Positions 35,571-44,347 of a stretch of 49,939 bases of DNA are shown piece after piece. The DNA lies in contig CAZUJF010000039.1 in the NCBI GenBank assembly GCA_964619955.1, positions 1-49,939 on the forward strand, written 5' to 3'. A program made the translations under genes and the position numbers. This stretch comes from JACQFK01 sp964619955. GTDB lineage: Bacteria; Planctomycetota; MHYJ01; JACPRB01. The notes beneath the pieces are model-generated. The model was not told where the DNA came from, ran no database searches, and saw nothing but the letters and a program-made list of their open reading frames with translations. Each line of letters starts with the position of its first letter. Position 1 is the stretch's first letter.

Positions 35571-36749
35571 TCAGACCTCGGGGTTGCTGAAGATCGTCCG
35601 GCCCGAGACGTCGATGCGGACGGGCGCGGCGAAGCGGCGCAGACAGTCGGGGTTCACCGTCACGCCGAGCCCGGGCGCGTCCGTGACCGAGACGAGGCCC
35701 GCGGCGTCGCGCTCGAAGGCGCCCGTCACCAGCTGCTCCGAGAGCGCGGAGCCCGCCGAGGGATATTCGAGGTGGCGGAAGGCTTCGAAGTCCGCGAAGC
35801 CGTGCAGCGCGGCGGCGACGCTGAGGCGCGACTTGAACGTGTGGTTGACGTACGTGATCCCCTTCTTCGCCGCGCGCTCGGCCACCTGGCGCGCCACGGT
35901 GAGACCGCCGATGCGGCCCGCGTCGATCTGGATGAACGCGAGCCCGCCCTGCTCGATGTAATTCTCCGCCGCCCGGAACGTCGACGCGTTCTCGCCGGCC
36001 GCGATCGGGACCGCGGGCCTGCGCCGCGAGAGCTCGCCGTATTCCGGCAGCGCGTCGGGCGCGAGCGGCTCCTCGAGCCAGGTCAGCCGGTACGGAGCGA
36101 AGCGCTTCGCGCGATCGCGGACCGCGTCCACGTCGCGGCTCCAGGCCCAGCCCGCGTCGACCATCAGCTCCGCCTCCGGCCCCAGCCCCTCGCGGGCCGC
36201 CCGGACGAGCGCGACATCCGCGTCGGCGTCCCCCTTCCCCATCGAGCCCCAGCCGAACTTCGCCGCGCGGAAGCCCCGGGCACGCAGGCTCTGCGCCACC
36301 CGCCGCGTGTCCTCCGGCGTGTCCCCGAAAAGCACGGACGCATAGGGCTGCTTGGCGTGGGGCGTCGTCCCGCCCAGGAGCCGGTAGACGGGCTTGCCCA
36401 GGCTCTTGCCCAGCAGATCCCAGAGCGCGATGTCCGCTCCGCTGTAGGCGTGGTTGATCTGCTCGATGTCGCTCCCCTGACGCAGCGCCTTCGCGTGCAG
36501 GCGGCGCACGTCGTCCGGGCCCTTCACCGTCTCGCCGAGCAGGGACTCGCGGATGCTGATGATGTTGCCGTGGGACATTGGACAGCAGTAGGCCGCGAGC
36601 GACACGAGCGGGGACGCGTCGCACTCGCCCCAGCCCTCCAGACCGTCGTCGCTGCGGACCCGCACGACGAGCGTGTCCTGCGTGCCGTCGGCGGCGCTCG
36701 TGATCTCCGGCATGCGGAGGTAGAACGGGTCGATCGAGAGGATCTTCAT
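35571..36749 (-). CDS. Enolase-superfamily enzyme, mandelate racemase-like (paralogue 2)
   Basis: 392 residues. The N-terminal capping domain is followed by the barrel with metal ligands in LMVDAGWAW, TWLEEPLAP and PIAAGENAS. Catalytic candidates are Lys in AAKFGWG, Asp in IQIDAGRIGGL, His in YVNHTFKS and Glu in HLEYPSAG. Enzymes of this group abstract a proton alpha to a carboxylate and act as acid-sugar dehydratases or racemases; the substrate is not predictable here. Its start overlaps the stop of the previous paralogue by four bases. Confidence 0.85.
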   Translation of the reverse strand: MKILSIDPFYLRMPEITSAADGTQDTLVVRVRSDDGLEGWGECDASPLVSLAAYCCPMSHGNIISIRESLLGETVKGPDDVRRLHAKALRQGSDIEQINHAYSGADIALWDLLGKSLGKPVYRLLGGTTPHAKQPYASVLFGDTPEDTRRVAQSLRARGFRAAKFGWGSMGKGDADADVALVRAAREGLGPEAELMVDAGWAWSRDVDAVRDRAKRFAPYRLTWLEEPLAPDALPEYGELSRRRPAVPIAAGENASTFRAAENYIEQGGLAFIQIDAGRIGGLTVARQVAERAAKKGITYVNHTFKSRLSVAAALHGFADFEAFRHLEYPSAGSALSEQLVTGAFERDAAGLVSVTDAPGLGVTVNPDCLRRFAAPVRIDVSGRTIFSNPEV

Positions 36750-37879
36750 CCGAGCAGCTTCTCCCCTCGGCTGAAGCGTTTGACGGCGTCGGGATCGATC
36801 GTGATGCCGAGGCCCGGCTTGTCGGGAATCGGCAGCATGCCGTCGGCGTCGAGCTTCCATCCGCCCACGACGATGTCGTCCACATACGCCGAGCCGGTCT
36901 TGTACTCGATGAGGTCCGTCCCTGAAAAAGCTGAGGCCAGCTGCAGATCGGCCGCCACGCCGACGGCCGTGTTCCAGCCGTGCGGGACGAACTTGATGCC
37001 GTGGTCCTGCGCCAGCCGCGCGATCTGCCGCTCCTCGCTGATGCCGCCGACCTTGGTGACGTCGGGCTGGACGATGTCGAAGGCGCCCGCTTCAAGCCAG
37101 GGACGGAACGACTGGCGGCGCGTCAGCGTCTCGCCGCCGGAGATCGGGATGCGGGAGGCGCGGCGGAGCTGGACGAAGTCCTCGAGCGCGTCGGGGGCGA
37201 GCGGCTCCTCGAACCAGGCGACGTTGTAGCTCGCAAGCATCTCCGAGGCGCGCAGGGCCCACTTGAAGCCCTGGGGCCAGAAGGCGTCGCTGCCGCCGGC
37301 GTCGACCATGAGCGCGTTATCGTCGCCGATGGCCTTGCGCGCGGCGCGGACGATCGCCTCGTCGGTGGCGTTGTCGCGCCGTCCAAAGGGGCCCCAGCCG
37401 ATCTTGAACGCGCGGAAGCCCTGGGACTTCAGCGCGAGGAGCTGCTCCGCCAGCGGTCCGGGTTCGGTCATCAGCAGCGAGGCATAGGGGCGCACGCGTT
37501 TGCGGTAGCGTCCGCCCAGCAGCCTCCCGACGGGCTGCTTCGTCGCCTTGCCGAGGATGTCCCAGAGGGCGATGTCGATGCCGCTGATCGTGTGGGTGAT
37601 CGCGCCGCCGCGGCCCTGCCAGAACGTGTGCTGGTGCAGCTTCTCGCTGACGCGTTCGGGCTCGAGCGCGTTCTCGCCGCGATAGAGCGGTTCGAGCACG
37701 GCGAGGGAGGCGCGCACGAGCTCGTCGCTCGTGAAGACGCTGCCCACGCCGCTGAGGCCCTCGTCCGTGTGGACGGCGACCAGGGTGTGCACGCAGGTGT
37801 CGGGGCGCAGCTCGTTGCTCCAGCCGCCCTCGGGCGTGGCGCCGCGGAGGCCGATGGCGCGGATCTCTCGGATCTTCAT
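36746..37879 (-). CDS. Enolase-superfamily enzyme, mandelate racemase-like (paralogue 1)
   Basis: 377 residues from ATG 37879, 2 bp after the M14-like gene. Metal ligands are in LMVDAGGSD, AWFEEPLAP and PISGGETLT. The His-Asp dyad of the mandelate racemase group is seen as IVQPDVTKVGG and FVPHGWNTAVG, with Glu in DLIEYKTG. The first Lys of the K-x-K motif is missing (RAFKIGWG), as in paralogue 2. The two proteins are only moderately alike, so they probably do successive or parallel steps. Confidence 0.87.
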   Translation of the reverse strand: MKIREIRAIGLRGATPEGGWSNELRPDTCVHTLVAVHTDEGLSGVGSVFTSDELVRASLAVLEPLYRGENALEPERVSEKLHQHTFWQGRGGAITHTISGIDIALWDILGKATKQPVGRLLGGRYRKRVRPYASLLMTEPGPLAEQLLALKSQGFRAFKIGWGPFGRRDNATDEAIVRAARKAIGDDNALMVDAGGSDAFWPQGFKWALRASEMLASYNVAWFEEPLAPDALEDFVQLRRASRIPISGGETLTRRQSFRPWLEAGAFDIVQPDVTKVGGISEERQIARLAQDHGIKFVPHGWNTAVGVAADLQLASAFSGTDLIEYKTGSAYVDDIVVGGWKLDADGMLPIPDKPGLGITIDPDAVKRFSRGEKLLG

Positions 37880-37881
37880 GG

Positions 37882-38901
37882 TCAGCGGCTCCACTCAAGG
37901 ACCTTCCCCACCTGGGTGAGGACCTGGCCCTGGATCACCTTCGCGCCCCAGGCCTGGCAGATGATGTAGCCGTCGTGCGGCGCGAGCAGCTCCAGGGGCG
38001 GATCGTCGAGGCGGTTGAAGTCGTGGAGCCACGCGACACGCTGGCCGCTCGCCACCTTCTCGCCGAGCTGCACGGTCGGTTCGAAGTGCCCCTCGAATGC
38101 GGCGAGCAGGTTGGAGGAGGGATGCGAGGTGTCGACCAGGAGCTGCTCCGCCGCAGGATAGTGTTTGTTGGCCGGGATCTCGCCGCGGAGCTGGCCCTGC
38201 TTCACCGCCGCGGTGAGCACGCCTTGTTTCGACATGGAGACGCCGGCGACCTGGACCGCGCGGCCCCAGCCCATCTCGGTGCCGACGGAGATCTTGCCCA
38301 GGTCCTCCGCAAGCCCGGTGAGCAGGCCGGGGGTGAGGTTCTGGTACTGCATGATGAAGCGGGTGCCGAAGCCGCGCGCGGTCTCCTCCATGGCGCGGCG
38401 CTGGGCGGGGTCGGACATCAGATGCACGTTCGCCGTCTCCGGGAAGCGCGCCACCTCGCCGCCTGCATGGATGTCGAGGACGACGTGGACCTGCGGGAAG
38501 ATGAAGCGCGTCACGAAATCGGCGAGGCGGTAGGTGACGCTGCCCTTCGCGTCGCCCGGGAAGGCGCGGTTGAAGTTGACGCCGTCGTCAGGCGTCTCGC
38601 GGCGGTTCGCCTTGAACGCCATCGGATTGATCACGGGGATGAGGATGATGCGGCCCAGCACGTCCTCGGTCCGGATCTCGCGGAGGAGGTGTTTGACCGC
38701 GACGGGGCCCTCGAGCTCGTCGCCGTGGGTCGAGCCTATCGCGACGAGGCCGCGTCCCGGCTTCGCCTGCGGTCCGACCATCACGGTGACGGGGATGAGG
38801 TGGTGGGCCCAGATCGTGGTGTGCTCGATCTTGACGTGGTAGTCGCGCCGGCCCGGCGTTTCGAAGTCCAGTTGCGCGGCGCTGACGATGACGCGGCTCA
38901 T
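37882..38901 (-). CDS. Succinylglutamate desuccinylase/aspartoacylase-family deacylase (M14-like)
   Basis: 339 residues. Zinc ligands appear as GSTHGDELEG (H-x2-E) and LDIHAGG (His). Substrate-binding Arg and Asn are in DGVNFNRAFPG, and the catalytic Glu is probably in VGTEMGWGRA. A C-terminal beta domain with a lipoyl-like turn (LLAPHDGYIICQA) follows, as in this family. Members remove an acyl group from an N-acylated amine or open related compounds. Start overlaps the MFS stop by four bases; coupled to the enolase-type genes. Confidence 0.88.
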   Translation of the reverse strand: MSRVIVSAAQLDFETPGRRDYHVKIEHTTIWAHHLIPVTVMVGPQAKPGRGLVAIGSTHGDELEGPVAVKHLLREIRTEDVLGRIILIPVINPMAFKANRRETPDDGVNFNRAFPGDAKGSVTYRLADFVTRFIFPQVHVVLDIHAGGEVARFPETANVHLMSDPAQRRAMEETARGFGTRFIMQYQNLTPGLLTGLAEDLGKISVGTEMGWGRAVQVAGVSMSKQGVLTAAVKQGQLRGEIPANKHYPAAEQLLVDTSHPSSNLLAAFEGHFEPTVQLGEKVASGQRVAWLHDFNRLDDPPLELLAPHDGYIICQAWGAKVIQGQVLTQVGKVLEWSR

Positions 38902-40199
38902 GCGAGTCCTCCTTCAGGGGCGGGTTCGGGCACCAGGGGCGTGACCGGATCCAGGAACAACCAGCAACAGAGTCCCAGGGTGTAGAGGGCGGCGGAGACG
39001 TAGAACGTGATCGCCCAGTTCCCGCCGCTGCGGTCGAGGATCTCTCCGGTGATGATCGGGGCGCAGCCGGCGGCGAACGCGCCCAGCATGTTCATGAGCC
39101 CGGAAAGCGTGCCGGTGTGGCGGCCGCCCAGGTCCATGCAGACGGTCCAGCTCACCGGCATGGCGAAATCGTTGGCGAAGCTCGCGAAGCCCATGGCGAT
39201 CATGGCCGCGAGCGGATTCCGCAGGTGGAGCGAGAGGAGCAGCAAAACGGCGGCGCCGCCGAAACCGGAGCAGGCCAGCCAGCGCCGGGCGCTCCGGACG
39301 GACCCCGTCCAGCGGACCACCCGCGCCGCGAGGAAGCCGCTGACGAGGCAGCCGATGCCGCCGAGGAAGAGCGGGAGCGTGTTGAGCAGGGCGCCCCGGG
39401 TTCCGTCCATGCCGCGGCTCTCGATGAGGTAGCGCGGGAGCCAGGTGACGTAGAAGAACCACGCGTAATTGAGGCACATGTACTGGAGGCAGAGCAGGGC
39501 GACGCTGGGCGAGGTCAGCAGTCGCCGCCACGGCGTCGGTCCCGCCGCCGGCGCGACGCCCCTGCCCTCCTCGATGAGGGCCAGCTCGGCGGGATTCACG
39601 CGCGGATGATCGCGCGGGGTGTCCCGGTACCAGCGGTGGAAGAGGAGCGCCCAGACGATGCCCAGGGCCCCGAAGAGCGCGACGGAGGTCCGCCAGGTCA
39701 TGAAGTTGAGGAGCCAGACGACGAGCAGGGGCGTGAAGGCGCCGCCCCAGCGCGCGCTCAGCCAGACGATGCTCTGGGCGCGGACGCGCTCCTCGGCGGG
39801 CAGCCAGGTCTTGAGGGCTTTGGTGACGTTGGGGAAGCAGCCGGCCTCGCCCGCCCCGAAGAGAAAGCGGGTGGCGAGCAGGGAGGTGAAGTTCCAGGCC
39901 AGGCCGGTGGCCGCCGTGAACACGGACCACCAGACCACGATGCGGGTGAGGACTTTCTTGGCCCCGATGCGGTCCCCCAGCCAGCCTCCGGGGATCTCGA
40001 AGAGGGCGTAGCCCCAGGTGAAGGCGGCGAACACGTAGCCCATCTGGGTCGAAGTGAGCGAAAACTCCGCGGAGATGAGCCGCTCCGCCTTCGAGATGCA
40101 GACGCGGTCGACGTAGGTGAGGACGGCCAGGACGGCCGAAAACGCGACGACCCCGGTGCGGGCACGGGTCGCGCGCGGGCTCGGGGCGTCGGCGTTCAT
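38898..40199 (-). CDS. MFS transporter, anion:cation symporter (ACS) family
   Basis: 433 residues from ATG 40199, which directly follows GTG 40202. Twelve hydrophobic segments are seen. ACS-family marks are LTYVDRVCISKAERLISAEF, the GYALFEIPGGWLGDRIGAKK loop, and FLFGAGEAGCFPNVTKALKT. This family imports organic anions such as hexuronates, galactonate or glucarate. First gene of the operon behind the FadR/GntR-type operator; it supplies the substrate for the two enolase-type enzymes and the deacylase. Confidence 0.92.
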   Translation of the reverse strand: MNADAPSPRATRARTGVVAFSAVLAVLTYVDRVCISKAERLISAEFSLTSTQMGYVFAAFTWGYALFEIPGGWLGDRIGAKKVLTRIVVWWSVFTAATGLAWNFTSLLATRFLFGAGEAGCFPNVTKALKTWLPAEERVRAQSIVWLSARWGGAFTPLLVVWLLNFMTWRTSVALFGALGIVWALLFHRWYRDTPRDHPRVNPAELALIEEGRGVAPAAGPTPWRRLLTSPSVALLCLQYMCLNYAWFFYVTWLPRYLIESRGMDGTRGALLNTLPLFLGGIGCLVSGFLAARVVRWTGSVRSARRWLACSGFGGAAVLLLLSLHLRNPLAAMIAMGFASFANDFAMPVSWTVCMDLGGRHTGTLSGLMNMLGAFAAGCAPIITGEILDRSGGNWAITFYVSAALYTLGLCCWLFLDPVTPLVPEPAPEGGLA

Positions 40200-40206
40200 C
40201 ACGGGC

Positions 40207-40250
40207 TTAAGTGGTCAGACCACTTTAACCATGATACGCCGCCCGGTCAA
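40207..40250 (-). promoter_or_regulatory. Promoter and FadR/GntR-type operator of the MFS operon
   Basis: On the minus strand TTGACC (40250-40245), 17 bp and TAAAGT (40227-40222) form a plausible sigma70 promoter. TTAAGTGGTCAGACCACTTTAA (40207-40228) is built on a perfect 8-1-8 palindrome, AAGTGGTC-A-GACCACTT, with the TGGT-N3-ACCA core of FadR-subfamily GntR repressors. It covers the -10 and start site. No GntR gene is in the window. Confidence 0.75.
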
Positions 40251-40287
40251 GGGTCGCTTCAACGGGATCGGAAGCGCGCGGGGGCCC

Positions 40288-40794
40288 CTACTGCCCCCCG
40301 GCGATCTTCTTCAGGTGCGTCACCCGGGCCGTGCGGCCGCACTGGTCGCATTTGATGTCGGCGTTCTCGTAGACCGCCTTGCACTTGCTGCAGCGGTAGG
40401 CCTGCGCCTCGCCGTCGACCGTGAAGGAATTCTTCGCCGGGCACTTGGGGCACTGCGGCAGGACGATCTCCGTGTCCTTGTGTTTGTCCGAGCCGCCGCA
40501 GACGAAGACGATCGCGCCCGTGTTGCGCACGAAATTCACCGGCTTCGCCTTCTCCGGCGCCGCCTCGGGCGGGGCGACGTAGACGCTCTTCTTCGGGGCC
40601 GGACGCGAGGGCCCGCCCCCGCCGGACGAAGCCGCCGCGATGATCAGGAGGAGCAGCAGGATGCCCCCGCCGATCGAGCCGAAGAGGACCATCTGGCTCT
40701 TCGCCTTCGCGTCGCCGGAGGACAGGTCCATCCGCCGCGTCGACCCCTTCGCGCCCGGCCGCGACGGGATGCGGCGGCTGTCCGGTTTGTTCAT
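40288..40794 (-). CDS. Membrane protein with C-terminal zinc ribbons
   Basis: 168 residues. A basic N-terminus leads to one membrane span (MVLFGSIGGGILLLLLIIAA), a Gly/Pro-rich linker, then a region with Cys pairs CPKC, CSKC and CDQC, forming one or two zinc ribbons. TAGAAT lies eight bases before the ATG, suggesting a near-leaderless transcript. Divergent from the nfeD-floA operon. Function unknown. Confidence 0.7.
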   Translation of the reverse strand: MNKPDSRRIPSRPGAKGSTRRMDLSSGDAKAKSQMVLFGSIGGGILLLLLIIAAASSGGGGPSRPAPKKSVYVAPPEAAPEKAKPVNFVRNTGAIVFVCGGSDKHKDTEIVLPQCPKCPAKNSFTVDGEAQAYRCSKCKAVYENADIKCDQCGRTARVTHLKKIAGGQ

Positions 40795-40856
40795 GGGGGC
40801 CTATTCTATACGCCCGCAGCCCCCGGCGCTCATCCCTTGAGCGCCCGTACCCCCTC

Positions 40857-40885
40857 TGGACACCCCGGACCTGCACGCCTAGAAT
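40857..40885 (+). promoter_or_regulatory. Promoter of the nfeD-floA operon
   Basis: TGGACA (40857-40862), 17 bp, TAGAAT (40880-40885). The ATG follows ten bases later at 40896, so the 5' leader should be only a few bases long. No Shine-Dalgarno sequence is seen. Confidence 0.7.
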
Positions 40886-40895
40886 CAGCCCCGGT

Positions 40896-42347
40896 ATGAA
40901 GTTTCTGAAACTGCTGCTGCTCGCCCCGCTCCTCTTGCAGGATCCCCCGGCCGCCCGCGTGGTCGTCGTTCCCATCGTCGACGAGATCGGCTTCCGCAAC
41001 CTGGCGCTCGTGCGGCGCGCCGTGCGGGAGATCAAGGCCTCGAAGCCCGCGCTCGTGATCTTCGAGATCGACACGCCCGGAGGTCGGCTCGATCACACGC
41101 TCTCCATGGGCGAAGCGATGATGAGCCTCGCCCCGATCCCGACGGTCGCGTACGTGAGGCCGCTGGCGCAGGGCGGCAACGAGGGCGGCGCGTGGTCCGC
41201 GGGGGCCTACCTCGCGCTCTCGTGCAAGAAGCTCTTCATGTATCCCGGCACCGTGATCGGCGCTGCCGCGCCCGTCGCCGCGAGCTCCGAGGGCATGCGT
41301 CCGCTCGAGGAGAAATACGTCTCGGCGTTCCGGGAGAAGTTTCGCGCCCGCGCGGATCAGAGCGACTACCCGGGGAACCTCGCCGTGGCGATGGTCGACA
41401 AGGATCTTGAGATCTTCGAGGTCGTCATCGACGGCGTGAGACGTTATCTCACCGAGCGGGAGATGGATCTTGCCAAGGCCGACGGGAAAGTCTTCGACTG
41501 GCCTCGGATCCCCTTTGATTCCAAGGATAAACTGCTCACCCTGAGCGACCGGCAGGTGGTGCACACGGGGCTGGGGCGTCTTGCGGAGAGCCGTGTGACG
41601 ATCTACAAGGATGCGGGCTTGTCCTCGCCGGCGGAACAGACGATCGAGGCGTCCTGGTCCGAGGACCTGGCCGGCTTCCTCACGTCGGGGGCGATCTCGT
41701 CCGCCCTGCTCGTGATCGGCATCCTCGGCATCTGGATCGAACTCAAGACGCCGGGGATCGGCATCGCGGGCGTGGTCGGGGTCCTGGCGATCGCGCTGAT
41801 GCTCTTCGGCCAGCACCTGGTGGGGCTGGCGGAGATCCCGGAGATCCTGCTCTTCATCCTGGGTATCGCGCTCATCAGCATCGAGCTGCTCGTGTTCCCC
41901 GGAACGGGGTTCTTCGCCATCTCCGGCGCGGCCTGCACGCTGGCGGCGCTCGTCCTCTCCTTCCAGGATTTCACGATCCCGGATCCGAAGGGCGCCCCCT
42001 GGCAGATGGACGTGCTCCTGAACTCCCTCGGCCGGGTGCTGGTCTCCTTCGTCGGCGCCGCTCTCTCGCTTGCGGTGCTGTTGAAATACCTCCCGAAGCT
42101 TCCGCTCTTCGGCCGGCTCGTGCTCCAGACGGAGCTGGCGGGCAGCGCGCCCGCCCCCGCCGGGGCATCCGCCCTCGCGGGGCGCCGTGGCCGCGCCGTC
42201 AGCCCGCTTCGTCCCAGCGGCAAGGTCGAGATCGACGGGGAACTCCATGACGTCGTCTCGGAAGGCGACTTCGTGGAGGCGGGCGAGGCCGTCGAGGTCC
42301 TGCGCGTCGAAGGGCTGCGCGTCGTGGTCGGGAGGGTCAAGGCGTGA
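40896..42347 (+). CDS. Long NfeD protein with ClpP-like serine protease domain
   Basis: 483 residues. A signal or anchor (FLKLLLLAPLLLQDPP) is followed by a ClpP-class domain: VIFEIDTPGGRLDHTL and the nucleophile region GGAWSAGAYLALSCKKLFMY with Ser in SAG. Then come four or five membrane spans (LLVIGILGIWIELKTPGIGI) and a C-terminal OB-fold NfeD domain (GRRGRAVSPLRPSGKVEIDG, GDFVEAGEAVEVLRVEGLRV). NfeD proteases partner stomatin/flotillin-type proteins; floA follows. The stop overlaps the next start. Confidence 0.92.
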   Translation: MKFLKLLLLAPLLLQDPPAARVVVVPIVDEIGFRNLALVRRAVREIKASKPALVIFEIDTPGGRLDHTLSMGEAMMSLAPIPTVAYVRPLAQGGNEGGAWSAGAYLALSCKKLFMYPGTVIGAAAPVAASSEGMRPLEEKYVSAFREKFRARADQSDYPGNLAVAMVDKDLEIFEVVIDGVRRYLTEREMDLAKADGKVFDWPRIPFDSKDKLLTLSDRQVVHTGLGRLAESRVTIYKDAGLSSPAEQTIEASWSEDLAGFLTSGAISSALLVIGILGIWIELKTPGIGIAGVVGVLAIALMLFGQHLVGLAEIPEILLFILGIALISIELLVFPGTGFFAISGAACTLAALVLSFQDFTIPDPKGAPWQMDVLLNSLGRVLVSFVGAALSLAVLLKYLPKLPLFGRLVLQTELAGSAPAPAGASALAGRRGRAVSPLRPSGKVEIDGELHDVVSEGDFVEAGEAVEVLRVEGLRVVVGRVKA

Positions 42348-42805
42348 TGGAGCCCTGGCTCGTCGCGGTGCTCTACGCGTCCGGCCTCGTCATGGTCGTG
42401 GCCGAGACGATGCTGCCCGGCGTGATCATGGGCCTCATCGGCCTGGGGCTCATGGGGACCTCGATCTACCACGGCTTCCAGCATCACTGGTCGATCGGCG
42501 CGGTCCAGATCGCCGTGGCCGTCGTGGTCACGCCCCTGAGCTTCTACTTCGGCATCAAGAAGATGATGTTGAAGACGTCGCTGGAAGGAACCGTCTCGTT
42601 CGCCGGGGATTACGCACGCTTCGTCGGCCGGGAGGGGGAGGCGCACACGGACCTGCGACCGGCGGGCATCGTCCTGATCGACGGCCGCAAGGTCGACGTG
42701 GTCACGTCGGGGGAGCGCGTGGACAAGGGCGCGCGCGTGCGCGTCGTTAAAGTGGAAGGCAACCGCATCGTCGTCCGGATAAACACACCCTTGGAGGCAA
42801 AATGA
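42344..42805 (+). CDS. Short NfeD-like protein
   Basis: 153 residues from GTG 42344 (ATG 42347 is equally possible), with GGAGG at 42331-42335. Two or three membrane spans (LVMVVAETMLPGVIMGLIGL) precede an OB-fold (TVSFAGDYARFVGREGEAHT, VLIDGRKVDVVTSGERVDKG, VEGNRIVVR). This is the protease-less NfeD type usually encoded directly before floA. It overlaps floA by four bases. Confidence 0.85.
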   Translation: MMEPWLVAVLYASGLVMVVAETMLPGVIMGLIGLGLMGTSIYHGFQHHWSIGAVQIAVAVVVTPLSFYFGIKKMMLKTSLEGTVSFAGDYARFVGREGEAHTDLRPAGIVLIDGRKVDVVTSGERVDKGARVRVVKVEGNRIVVRINTPLEAK

Positions 42806-43842
42806 ATTCGCTGCTCGCACAAGCCGGTTTCTTCTCCAGCTCGCTGGGGCTGATCACGCTGCTCGTGATCGGCGTCGTCGGGCTGGTCTTCGTCATCATC
42901 CTCTTCAAGTACGGCCTGCTCTACATCCAGGCGGCGCTCTCGGGCGCCCGGGTGGGGCTGCTGGACCTCGTCGGGATGACCCTGCGGAAGGTCTCGCCGC
43001 ACACGATCGTCAACGCCCGCGTCATGGCGGTGAAGGCGGGCATCCCGTTGGAGACGAACAAGCTCGAGGCGCACTTCCTGGCGAAGGGCAACGTGCTCCG
43101 CGTGGTCACCGCGCTCATCGCGGCGAGCCGCGCGAAGATCCCGCTCTCCTTCGAGCAGGCGGCGGCGATCGATCTCGCCGGCCGCGACGTCCTGGACGCC
43201 GTCCAGACGAGCGTGCGCCCCAAGGTCATCGACTGTCCCGACCCGAAGAAGGGCCGCGAAACGCTCGACGCGGTCGCCAAGGACGGCATCCAGCTCAAGA
43301 TCAAGGCGCGCGTCACGGTGCGGACGAACCTCGAACGGCTGGTCGGCGGCGCGACGGAGGACACGATCATCGCGCGCGTCGGCGAGGGCATCGTGAGCTC
43401 GATCGGCTCGGCGGAGAGCTACAAGAACGTGCTGGAGAACCCGGACCGCATCTCCAAGGGCGTGCTCGACAAGGGGCTGGACTCGCAGACGGCGTTCGAG
43501 ATCGTCTCGATCGACATCGCGGACGTGGACGTCGGCGACAACGTCGGCGCGCGCCTGCGGGTGGACCAGGCCGAGGCGGACAAGAAGATGGCGCAGGCGG
43601 AGGCTGAAAAGCGCCGCGCGCTGGCCGTCGCCCGCGAGCAGGAGATGACGGCGCTGAACCAGGAGAACCGCGCGAAGGTCACGCTGGCGGAGGCCGAGAT
43701 CCCGATGGCGATGGCGGAGGCCTTCCGCTCGGGCCGGCTCGGGGTGATGGATTACTACGGCATGCGGAACGTGCAGGCGGACACCGACATGCGCAAGTCG
43801 ATCGCCGACACCAAGGGCGGGCCGGAGCAGAAGGCGACGTAA
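42802..43842 (+). CDS. floA: Flotillin-like protein FloA
   Basis: 346 residues. An N-terminal membrane hairpin (LITLLVIGVVGLVFVIILF) leads into the FloA signature: LDLVGMTLRKVSPHTIVNAR, MAVKAGIPLETNKLEAHFLA, IKARVTVRTNLERLVGGATE and IGSAESYKNVLENPD. A charged coiled coil (ADKKMAQAEAEKRRALAVAR) ends near LGVMDYYGMRNVQADTDMR. FloA scaffolds lipid microdomains. The length and motifs match the family closely. Confidence 0.95.
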   Translation: MNSLLAQAGFFSSSLGLITLLVIGVVGLVFVIILFKYGLLYIQAALSGARVGLLDLVGMTLRKVSPHTIVNARVMAVKAGIPLETNKLEAHFLAKGNVLRVVTALIAASRAKIPLSFEQAAAIDLAGRDVLDAVQTSVRPKVIDCPDPKKGRETLDAVAKDGIQLKIKARVTVRTNLERLVGGATEDTIIARVGEGIVSSIGSAESYKNVLENPDRISKGVLDKGLDSQTAFEIVSIDIADVDVGDNVGARLRVDQAEADKKMAQAEAEKRRALAVAREQEMTALNQENRAKVTLAEAEIPMAMAEAFRSGRLGVMDYYGMRNVQADTDMRKSIADTKGGPEQKAT

Positions 43843-43848
43843 GAAGCG

Positions 43849-44337
43849 ATGCGACGCGCCGACGACCTCAAGGGCATCCTGAACCTGATCATCCTCGTGG
43901 TGGTCGCGGCGGGGTCGTTGCTGGGCCCGCTCCTCGAGCGCTGGCGCAAGAAGCGCGAGGCGCAGAAGGGGATTGAGGCGGCGCCGCCGGCGGCGGAGCC
44001 GGAGCCGGCCGTGGAGGAGGCGAAGCTTCCGTACGAGCACCTGGTGGACGAGGTCTTCGGACCCTACATGCAGCGCCGGCGCCAGGCGTTTGCGGAGCGG
44101 CAGGCGGCGGCCGCGAGGGTGGAGGAGCCGGAACCTGAGCCGGAGCCGCCTGCGCCCGCGGCGCTCGTGCCCGAGGAGCCGGTCCACGTCCTGAAGATCG
44201 AGGCGCCCCCCGCCCCCCCTCCCCCGCGCACGCTGGAGCAGCGCCTCTTCGGCGGCCGCGCGCTGACGCCGGCGGCCCGCTGGGTGCTCAGCGCCGAGAT
44301 CCTGCAGCCCCCGAAAGCCCTGCGCCGGCGCCCCTGA
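43849..44337 (+). CDS. Single-span membrane protein in the floA operon
   Basis: 162 residues. An N-terminal span (GILNLIILVVVAAGSLLGPL) is followed by a basic patch, a Pro/Glu-rich linker and a short C-terminal segment, QRLFGGRALTPAARWVLSAE followed by ILQPPKALR. Small proteins with this layout and ending are familiar from planctomycete genomes but have no named function. It lies 6 bp after floA and is probably co-transcribed. Confidence 0.7.
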   Translation: MRRADDLKGILNLIILVVVAAGSLLGPLLERWRKKREAQKGIEAAPPAAEPEPAVEEAKLPYEHLVDEVFGPYMQRRRQAFAERQAAAARVEEPEPEPEPPAPAALVPEEPVHVLKIEAPPAPPPPRTLEQRLFGGRALTPAARWVLSAEILQPPKALRRRP

Positions 44338-44347
44338 AGGAGGATCC

